A DNA stretch of 5,481 nt from Dehalococcoidia bacterium. Lineage in GTDB: Bacteria > Chloroflexota > Dehalococcoidia > GIF9 > AB-539-J10. Position 1 is the first letter of the stretch. Each line of letters begins with the position of its first letter. Positions 1-5,062 of the stretch are shown here, one piece after another. Location of the stretch: contig JAOUDT010000091.1 of NCBI GenBank assembly GCA_029859145.1, positions 1 through 5,481 on the forward strand, read 5' to 3'. A program made the position numbers and the translations under genes. Under the pieces are notes generated by a model. That model saw nothing but the letters and a program-made list of their open reading frames with translations. It made no database searches and had not been told where the DNA came from.

Positions 1-355
1 CACACATCTGCATGATGCCGTCCTCATCAAACTGGGGCACACCGTAAGGACATGCCGGGAGGCAGTCCCGGCAACCGTTGCACTTGTCCCTGTCAACGAC
101 GACGATGCCATCCTTGCCCCTTTTGCTTATAGCTCCGGTGGGACATACTTTAATGCAGGCCGGCTTACCACAGTGCAGACAGGCCAGGGAGAAGAAAACT
201 CTGGTGACATTCGGGTAGAGGCCACCCCAAATTTCAACGACCCGCCTCCACCTTATTCCCGGTGCCATATTATGCACGCTCTTGCAGGCCACTTCACAGG
301 TGCGGCACCGGACGCACCTATCTGCATCAAAGAAAAAGCCGTATTGCTTTGCCAT
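1..355 (-). CDS. DmsB/NrfC-type 4Fe-4S ferredoxin subunit (partial, C-terminus off the left edge)
   Basis: Electron-transfer subunit expected to carry electrons between the molybdoenzyme encoded just upstream and a membrane or soluble partner. The first 118 residues are visible. They hold three complete cysteine groups: C14-x2-C17-x2-C20-x3-C24, C59-x2-C62-x4-C67-x3-C71-P and C92-x2-C95-x2-C98-x3-C102-P. Cys118 is the last full codon and may begin the fourth group usual in this family, which carries four [4Fe-4S] clusters. The N-terminus (YGFFFDADRC) is typical of soluble DmsB-like subunits, with no signal peptide. I chose the ATG at 355 because GAAGAGG lies 11 bases upstream (373-367); an in-frame GTG at 379 has no good ribosome site. 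The gene starts 59 bases after the molybdoenzyme stop codon, as in an operon. Family is certain; the redox partner and physiological reaction are not, and the ORF runs off the window. Confidence 0.9.
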   Translation of the reverse strand, partial: MAKQYGFFFDADRCVRCRTCEVACKSVHNMAPGIRWRRVVEIWGGLYPNVTRVFFSLACLHCGKPACIKVCPTGAISKRGKDGIVVVDRDKCNGCRDCLPACPYGVPQFDEDGIMQMC

Positions 356-414
356 TACGTATATAGCCTCTTCGTTCACTATTATCGGTAGTTCTTAACC
401 ACCGGTCGGCAACT

Positions 415-2598
415 CTATGCTTTTCGTATCTCGACCAGGGTCTGCTTGGGCATAGCGGTCACCATCGGGTCAAAGGCCTTGTCCGGGTCGGTACTGTACA
501 TGACGTTTACGTTTGCACCTCCATCCACTATCGGATAACCCAGCAATCCCAGCTCACGGCAGCCCTGCCACCATCCACGGAGGCCCATAATCACATCCGG
601 CCTTATCCCCTGGAAATGCAGAGCCTTTGCCTTTATCCAGCCGTGCGGAGATTCCACGATTACCCAGTCACCGTTTTCTATCCCCCTTGCTTTGGCAGTT
701 TCGGGGTGGATGTGCACCCATGGGTCAGGCTGAATCTCGCGTAGATAAGGCAGATTACGTAGCCAACCATGGTTGTATACATCCGACGTATGTGTGTCAA
801 AAAAGACAAGAGGATACTTCGTCAAGAGCTCCGGTGTAGCCGTTGGACTCTCAGGTGGCTCCACCCACTCCGCCAGTGGATTGAACCCATTCTCTTCGAA
901 CGTAGTATTATAGATTGCCACTTTGCCCTGAGGGAGATAAGGAGCCCTCGAAAGCCGAGGACTGGGAGTGGCGAATATCTTCTCGTACTTTTCGTAAACC
1001 ATCGGTTTTGGCTGATAAACGATGCCTGTGGGATGTGCTCTCAGCTCTTCCATGGTCATGCCAAAATTCTCCAGTTGGTAGTTCATGCACTTCTCAATAC
1101 TTCCATCCCAGAAGTCCTCCCCATAGCCCATCTTGACGCCCAGGTCAAGCCAGAACTCGTAGTCCGACTCATAGTCTCCGAGTGGCTCGACGACCTTGTT
1201 TCGGGCCATTATCCAGTTGCCCGATACTTCGAAGGGATGGTCGCATTCATACATAGTGGCCACAGGGACAACCACATCAGCCCAGGGCATTGATGAGTTC
1301 TCCATGACATCGATAACCACGAAGAATTCCAGTTTCTCGAGCGCTTCTACTACCCTCTTGCTGCCACGAGTGATCACCGTGGGCTGAGTCCCGGGAGCGA
1401 TTATCGCCCTGATAGGGTATGGCTCCCCGGTGAGAATGCTATCAAGACAGCGGTAATAGGCGGAAGATGTGCCCTCTATGAACGTCTGAAAACAACTGGC
1501 TATTTCCGGGCCCACGAGCCTGTCTACAAAATCCTGCGTATATCTCTCCCTGAGATGAACGGGTTTGATTGCGGGCATGGTACTGCCGGTAGGCACGATA
1601 TTGCCGCCGGGCCTGTCGAGGTTGCCTGTTATGGCTATCAATATGGCGACAGCCCGTACTGCGTTGCTGGAGTCTACTGTGTGTTCGAATGCGTTCCCGG
1701 CCACGATGCATGCGGGCTTTGTCGTCCCATATAACCTGGCGATTTCTATTATCTGGTCGGCCGGTAGTCCCGTTATCGGCTCGGCCCACTTCGGAGTGTA
1801 TTTCTGTACATGAGGTACAAGCCTATCGAAACCGTAGCACCACTTGGAGACGAAGTCTGCATCGTAGAGGTGCTCGTTGATTATGACGTGTAGCATTGCC
1901 AGCGCCAGGGCACCATCGGTGCCGGGCCTGATCGGAACCCAGATATCTGCCTTGGCCGCATCTGGCTGCATCTCAGGCTTAATCACCATTAGCTTGGCAC
2001 CCCTCTCCTTGGCATTTAGGATTCTTCTCAGGTTGCCCAGAGGTGCTGCAGAATATGCGGGGTTGGCACCCCATACCACAATCAGGTTGGCGTGCTCAAA
2101 ATCTGCACCGACCCTGTTGAGCCAAGGCCATCCCAGAGTATAGGCAAACGCAAAAGCTGCCTGTACGAAACAGAGGCCGCTGTGTCCATAATTCGGGCTC
2201 CCGTGCGCAATCAGGAATCGCTGGAAATAATCACAATAGGTTCGTCGCTGCGGCACGAGAATAGCCAGAGACTCCGGCCCGTACTTTTCTTTCTGTTCGC
2301 TGAGCTTGCTGGCGATAGTATCAAGAGCTTCATCCCAGGTGATCCTCTTGAACCTACCTTCACCCTTCTTCCCAACACGCTGCAAGGGGTACCTGAGACG
2401 TTGCGGCGAATAAACCCACTGCGCGGAGGCGAATGCCTTGGGGCACAATGTCCCCTTGTTGGTAGGAGCCTCCTTCATGCCCTCAACTCTTATCAATCTG
2501 CCGTCTTTTACATAGCAGTTCAGCCCACACCCCGGCATTGGGCCGCACAATGAACAGATGGTTCTTACCATCCGTTCCTGAGACTTCTTAGCTTTCAC
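415..2598 (-). CDS. Molybdopterin oxidoreductase catalytic subunit, DMSO reductase family
   Basis: Catalytic subunit binding a bis-molybdopterin-guanine-dinucleotide Mo or W cofactor and one [4Fe-4S] cluster; the substrate cannot be named. With the start at 2598 it has 727 residues. An N-terminal cluster motif C15-x2-C18-x5-C24 (C28 is an alternative ligand) pairs with C52 in GTLCPKA, and K54 is the conserved lysine between cluster and pterin. Next come WDEAL (about 88), SGLC with C143 in the metal-ligand position, WGANP (176-180), GTDGALALAM (about 226) and LDRPGGN (about 327). The C-terminal dinucleotide-binding domain spans roughly 594-721. No twin-arginine signal is present, so the enzyme should be cytoplasmic, unlike DmsA, PsrA or PhsA. 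Start: GTG at 2598 has GGAG five bases upstream. The longest ORF begins at GTG 2640 directly after an in-frame TAG, without a convincing ribosome site; ATG at 2571 is also possible. It is followed by the DmsB-like gene. Confidence 0.93.
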   Translation of the reverse strand: MKAKKSQERMVRTICSLCGPMPGCGLNCYVKDGRLIRVEGMKEAPTNKGTLCPKAFASAQWVYSPQRLRYPLQRVGKKGEGRFKRITWDEALDTIASKLSEQKEKYGPESLAILVPQRRTYCDYFQRFLIAHGSPNYGHSGLCFVQAAFAFAYTLGWPWLNRVGADFEHANLIVVWGANPAYSAAPLGNLRRILNAKERGAKLMVIKPEMQPDAAKADIWVPIRPGTDGALALAMLHVIINEHLYDADFVSKWCYGFDRLVPHVQKYTPKWAEPITGLPADQIIEIARLYGTTKPACIVAGNAFEHTVDSSNAVRAVAILIAITGNLDRPGGNIVPTGSTMPAIKPVHLRERYTQDFVDRLVGPEIASCFQTFIEGTSSAYYRCLDSILTGEPYPIRAIIAPGTQPTVITRGSKRVVEALEKLEFFVVIDVMENSSMPWADVVVPVATMYECDHPFEVSGNWIMARNKVVEPLGDYESDYEFWLDLGVKMGYGEDFWDGSIEKCMNYQLENFGMTMEELRAHPTGIVYQPKPMVYEKYEKIFATPSPRLSRAPYLPQGKVAIYNTTFEENGFNPLAEWVEPPESPTATPELLTKYPLVFFDTHTSDVYNHGWLRNLPYLREIQPDPWVHIHPETAKARGIENGDWVIVESPHGWIKAKALHFQGIRPDVIMGLRGWWQGCRELGLLGYPIVDGGANVNVMYSTDPDKAFDPMVTAMPKQTLVEIRKA

Positions 2599-2786
2599 CG
2601 ATTCTCCGGCTTGTTCGCAGCCATCGTTTTTTGTACTCACCTTCTAGCTCGCTTCCGATCCCACGATTTAAGAGTGATACAGTCTTTGAAATAAGTAGTA
2701 TTTTCGAAATAGCCATGCCTGTATTAGAGTTCTACAGATGTAATGATTATCGGGGCCATTTCTCGAATATATAGTGCGTAGCTCAA
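2599..2786 (-). promoter_or_regulatory. Long, potentially structured 5' leader of the molybdoenzyme operon
   Basis: If transcription starts about 7 bases after the -10 box, the mRNA has a leader of roughly 190 bases. Bases 2769-2754 can pair with 2714-2699: nine consecutive pairs (one G-U) next to the loop, then a three-position internal loop, then four A/U pairs. Two of the mismatched positions are G2764/A2704 and A2763/G2705, the order of tandem sheared G-A pairs. The apical loop holds a smaller hairpin, CTGTA (2737-2733) with TACAG (2723-2719). I do not recognise a known riboswitch class, and no T-run follows the stem, so this is not an ordinary terminator. The pairing is seen by eye; regulatory function is inference. 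Confidence 0.35.
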
Positions 2787-2792
2787 CGGCGA

Positions 2793-2822
2793 ATTATACT
2801 GCTCATACCGCAGACTAATCAA
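2793..2822 (-). promoter_or_regulatory. Sigma-70-type promoter for the molybdoenzyme operon
   Basis: On the minus strand TTGATT (2822-2817) is followed, after 18 bases, by a perfect TATAAT (2798-2793). The -35 box matches the consensus at four of six positions. Transcription would begin near 2786. It lies in the spacer between the dehydrogenase stop codon and the molybdoenzyme start, in the direction of the latter, so it would make the molybdoenzyme/ferredoxin pair its own transcription unit. Confidence 0.6.
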
Positions 2823-2864
2823 CAGCTACAAGAATCTACATATCATCGTAGCCAACTGAACTTC

Positions 2865-2894
2865 GGGCCAAAATGCTCTCCTTTGCCCAGGCCC
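2865..2894 (-). terminator. Weak hairpin downstream of the dehydrogenase gene
   Basis: GGCCC (2890-2894) and GGGCC (2865-2869) can pair around a loop of 20 bases, about 20 bases after the dehydrogenase stop codon. A few further pairs are possible outside if three bases bulge. No T-run follows on the minus strand, so an intrinsic terminator is doubtful. It may still slow polymerase or stabilise the 3' end. Confidence 0.2.
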
Positions 2895-2914
2895 ATTCGA
2901 AAAGCAGCCGCTGT

Positions 2915-3943
2915 CTATTTGCGCGGCTCGATAATCACTTTTAGAGAGTCTTGAGCGCGGGCGACAAGCTGGAATCCGAGACCTGTTTCTGCTAGGCCCA
3001 GCCGATGGGTAATCATCTCCCGCACACGTATTTTGCCAGCCTGTATCAGCTCCAGTGCCGCGGCATAATCAGCAGGGCTGCCCCCATAGGAACTAGTAAG
3101 CGTTGTCTCGTTGCGCCAGAAGAGGTCGTTGACCGATATGGGAACGCTAGCGCCCGGCTCTGTGGGAGCAAAAAAGAGCACAGTGCCTCCCCGCTCCACC
3201 GACCCCAACGCCTCATTTATAGCTGATTGCGCCCCGCTGCATATCACCACAAGGTCGGCCAGACGGCCATCGGCCACGCCACGCAGATAGTCTGGGCTAT
3301 ATTCTCTAGCCTGGATTGCAGCATCGGCTCCAAATTTTCGTGCTGCCTCCAGGCGATAATCAACGATGTCCGTCGCTATAATGCGACCCGCACCTGAAGC
3401 CCGGGCCAGTTGTATATGGAGCAGTCCGGCTACACCGCTGCCGATGACCAGCACAGTCTGTCCGGGCTGGAGACGGGCTAACCTTTGCCCGCGCAGGACG
3501 CAAGCCAGCGGCTCAACAAAGGTCGCCTCTTCAAAGGATACTATGTCAGGCAAGGGAAATATGCCCTGCTCGACATTGATGCGTGGCAGCCGCAGATATT
3601 CGGCAAAGCCACCGGGATCGAAGTTCGTACGCCGCAAAGTATCGCAAACAGTGTGGTGTCCGCTGAGACAATAGTGGCAGGTATTGCAGGGGACGTGATG
3701 GGCGGCACAGATCCGGTCACCTACTTTGTAAGGCTTCACGCCTTTCCCGACAGCCGCAACCACTCCGGCGACTTCATGACCCAGGACCAAAGGTGCTTTG
3801 TGGAGTCGGTACCATTCCAGCAAATCGGTGCCACAGATGCCGCTGGCTTCCACCCGCATCAGCACCTCTCCGGGGCCGATCTGCGGCACAGGCATCTCCT
3901 CCAGCCGCACATCCCGGTTGCTGTAATACATAGCTATGCGCAT
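2915..3943 (-). CDS. Zinc-dependent medium-chain dehydrogenase (alcohol/polyol dehydrogenase family)
   Basis: Cytoplasmic NAD(P)-dependent dehydrogenase of the MDR superfamily, 342 residues, oxidising an alcohol, polyol or amino-alcohol of unknown identity. Catalytic zinc ligands are visible: C37 in GICGTD, H56-E57 in GHEVAG, and E144 in FVEPLACVLRG. Structural zinc ligands are C86-x2-C89-x2-C92-x7-C100. The nucleotide-binding motif GSGVAG is at 168-173, and D192 at the end of the second Rossmann strand favours NAD over NADP. FVEPL and the overall length fit the sorbitol/threonine dehydrogenase-like branch better than simple ethanol dehydrogenases. Start: ATG at 3943 has GGGGA (3953-3949) five bases upstream and gives the usual MDR N-terminus; the GTG at 3955 has no ribosome site of its own. 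It follows the LsrF-like gene by about 190 bases and may act in the same pathway, which is inference. Confidence 0.93.
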   Translation of the reverse strand: MRIAMYYSNRDVRLEEMPVPQIGPGEVLMRVEASGICGTDLLEWYRLHKAPLVLGHEVAGVVAAVGKGVKPYKVGDRICAAHHVPCNTCHYCLSGHHTVCDTLRRTNFDPGGFAEYLRLPRINVEQGIFPLPDIVSFEEATFVEPLACVLRGQRLARLQPGQTVLVIGSGVAGLLHIQLARASGAGRIIATDIVDYRLEAARKFGADAAIQAREYSPDYLRGVADGRLADLVVICSGAQSAINEALGSVERGGTVLFFAPTEPGASVPISVNDLFWRNETTLTSSYGGSPADYAAALELIQAGKIRVREMITHRLGLAETGLGFQLVARAQDSLKVIIEPRK

Positions 3944-3983
3944 AATAGTCCCCACTCAGGGAATAGTGTCACAACAAGTCAAA

Positions 3984-4097
3984 AATTCCAAAATCCAAGC
4001 TCCAGCCAAATCCAAGTATCAAAATGCTAGACTTCTTCAGCATTGACATCTGGTGCTTTGATATTGTCTGGGATTTTGTGCCTATGATTTGGGATTT
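3984..4097. repeat. Imperfect inverted repeat made of AAATCC/GGATTT words
   Basis: The left part (about 3984-4027) carries repeated CCAAATCC-like words. The right part (about 4056-4097) carries their complements, such as GGGATTTTG and TTGGGATTT. The two arms can be aligned as an imperfect inverted repeat with short gaps. TATCAAA (4017-4023) pairs exactly with TTTGATA (4057-4063). Inside lies a second exact pairing, AATGCT (4023-4028) with AGCATT (4039-4044), around 10 bases. It fills most of the spacer between the aldolase and dehydrogenase genes. It could be a short interspersed palindromic element or a read-through-limiting hairpin; nothing in it is coding. Confidence 0.5.
4023..4044 (-). 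terminator. Possible weak terminator hairpin after the LsrF-like gene
   Basis: On the minus strand AATGCT-N10-AGCATT is followed by TTGATACTT, a poor T-rich tail. A six-pair, AT-rich stem is weak. The same bases compete with the larger TATCAAA/TTTGATA pairing, so two alternative folds exist. It lies about 90 bases after the aldolase stop codon. Confidence 0.25.
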
Positions 4098-4109
4098 CTG
4101 CAATTGCAG
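4098..4109. promoter_or_regulatory. Perfect 12-bp palindrome CTGCAATTGCAG
   Basis: A fully symmetric 12-base site with no loop, so better suited to a dimeric DNA-binding protein than to an RNA hairpin. It lies 25 bases after the LsrF-like stop codon and about 155 bases upstream of the dehydrogenase start. I saw no second copy elsewhere in the window. Function is unknown. Confidence 0.3.
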
Positions 4110-4134
4110 GCATGTTCACTAGCGGACACAAATG

Positions 4135-4929
4135 CTATGCCTTCCCGCTCTTTACACTATCGTACAGTTTCTGGGCCTGCTCAGGAGTAGCGTTGTCGTG
4201 GATGACGGCGCGGATGGCTCTGATCATGGCCACGGCGTGTTCATCTTGCCAGATGTTTCTGCCCAGATTCACGCCTATGGCGCCTTTCTGAATGCCGTCA
4301 TAGACGAATTTGAGCACTTCGTATCCTGTAGGTACTTTGGGCCCGCCGGCAATGACTACGGGAACGGGACAACCCCCGGTGACCTTCTCGAATTTCTCAC
4401 AGTAATAGGTCTTTACCACTCGAGCCCCCAGCTCGGCAGCGATACGACAGCACATAGCAAGATAAGGAAACTCACGCTTCTCCAGTTCTCTGCCCACCGC
4501 GGTGACTGCCATGACCGGCATGCCATACCTTTCCCCTTCATCAACAAGCTTAGCCAGATTCAGCAAGGAATCGTGCTCATAATCGGTACCCACGAAGATG
4601 GAGATGCCCACGGCACAGGCATTGAGCCGTATGGCTTCCTCCATAGAAGTAGTTATGCCCTCGTGAGCCAGGTCTTTCCCTTCCAGGCTGGTGCCGCCGG
4701 AGACTCTGAGAATAATCGGCTTCGTCTTGTCGGGGTCCACAGATGACCTTACGACTCCTCTGGTAATGAAGATGGCATCGGTGTACGGGAGAAGAGGTTC
4801 CAGAGTCTTGCGCGGGTTCTCCAGTTTCTTGATAGGACCTTGAAAGTAGCCGTGGTCCACGGGCAGAAACAGACAGTGCCCGTCTGCTTGAATTAGCTGC
4901 GCCAGACGGTTCTGCATTCCCCAGTCCAT
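4135..4929 (-). CDS. lsrF: LsrF-like class I aldolase/thiolase (DeoC/FbaB superfamily)
   Basis: TIM-barrel Schiff-base enzyme of the LsrF/DhnA family, cytoplasmic, 264 residues. LsrF itself converts 3-hydroxy-5-phosphonooxypentane-2,4-dione plus CoA into acetyl-CoA and dihydroxyacetone phosphate in autoinducer-2 breakdown. The similarity to E. coli LsrF, from memory, runs from the N-terminus (DWGMQ-RL) through VDHGYFQGP (D25, H26), TRG-xR (about 56-60), the lysine in VVKTYY (K173, equivalent to the Schiff-base lysine), CPVPVVIAGG and the phosphate-binding GxNLGRNI (about 229-236). It is slightly shorter than E. coli LsrF, mainly at the N-terminus. No lsrK, lsrR, lsrG or transporter gene is in view, so the true substrate may be another phosphorylated keto-sugar. 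Start: ATG at 4929 with AGAGGAG (4946-4940) ten bases upstream. The longer ORF from TTG 4965 is rejected because its first codon overlaps the promoter -10 box. Confidence 0.88.
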   Translation of the reverse strand: MDWGMQNRLAQLIQADGHCLFLPVDHGYFQGPIKKLENPRKTLEPLLPYTDAIFITRGVVRSSVDPDKTKPIILRVSGGTSLEGKDLAHEGITTSMEEAIRLNACAVGISIFVGTDYEHDSLLNLAKLVDEGERYGMPVMAVTAVGRELEKREFPYLAMCCRIAAELGARVVKTYYCEKFEKVTGGCPVPVVIAGGPKVPTGYEVLKFVYDGIQKGAIGVNLGRNIWQDEHAVAMIRAIRAVIHDNATPEQAQKLYDSVKSGKA

Positions 4930-4964
4930 GAGAACAAAGCTCCTCTCTAGGAAGTCTGGGGACA

Positions 4965-4973
4965 ATTATACCA
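4965..4973 (-). promoter_or_regulatory. Extended -10 promoter of the LsrF-like gene
   Basis: On the minus strand TGGTATAAT combines the TGn extension with a perfect -10 hexamer (TATAAT, 4970-4965). No good -35 hexamer is found at 16-18 bases upstream, as is common for extended -10 promoters. Transcription would begin near 4958, leaving a leader of about 29 bases that contains the AGAGGAG ribosome site before the ATG at 4929. Confidence 0.55.
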
Positions 4974-4990
4974 CAGGAACGCAGCAAATC

Positions 4991-5035
4991 GTTTCACCAG
5001 TCGGAAAGGCCCTCATTTTGGAAAGGGCTTGAAAC
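4991..5035. promoter_or_regulatory. Hairpin and direct repeats just upstream of the LsrF-like promoter
   Basis: GCCCT (5009-5013) and AGGGC (5024-5028) form a stem extended by AA/TT across one bulged G. Outer GTTTC (4991-4995) and GAAAC (5031-5035) are complementary too, but sit asymmetrically. GGAAAGG occurs twice as a direct repeat (5003-5009 and 5020-5026), 17 bases apart. The block covers about -33 to -77 relative to the predicted aldolase transcription start, a position suitable for an activator site. It also follows the membrane-protein gene, so it may instead be part of that gene's 3' end. Confidence 0.3.
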
Positions 5036-5041
5036 GAGAAT

Positions 5042-5062
5042 CCGGCTCCAGATGCTAGCCGG
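5042..5062 (-). terminator. GC-rich hairpin over the stop codon of the PycTM-like gene
   Basis: CCGGCT (5062-5057 on the minus strand) pairs perfectly with AGCCGG (5047-5042) around nine bases. The TAG stop codon lies at the loop side of the stem. It is followed on the minus strand by ATTCTCGTTTC, a broken T-rich tail. A weak intrinsic terminator is plausible, and it would separate this gene from the aldolase unit. Confidence 0.4.

Noticed and set aside
769..1293. 174-codon open frame on the plus strand
   Set aside because: It lies entirely opposite the molybdoenzyme, whose frame is strongly conserved in motif; the plus-strand product has no recognisable domain.
415..2598. Assignment as acetylene hydratase
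   Set aside because: The Cys-ligated, Tat-less layout is similar, but the Asp that follows the second cluster Cys in acetylene hydratase is Gly here, and a DmsB-like partner is present, which fits a redox enzyme better.
2599..2786. Molybdenum-cofactor (Moco) riboswitch
   Set aside because: The location is tempting, but I could not recognise the Moco RNA consensus; only generic stem-loops are visible.
3944..4016. Promoter for the zinc dehydrogenase (TTGACT near 3975)
   Set aside because: TTGACT is present, but no acceptable -10 hexamer lies 16-18 bases downstream; the nearest TATTCC is only 11 bases away.
3485..4030. 181-codon open frame on the plus strand
   Set aside because: It is opposite the zinc dehydrogenase and its N-terminal zinc motifs, and shows no family features.
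4132..4746. 204-codon open frame on the plus strand
   Set aside because: It mirrors the LsrF-like gene, which has clear family motifs; the plus-strand product is a shadow.
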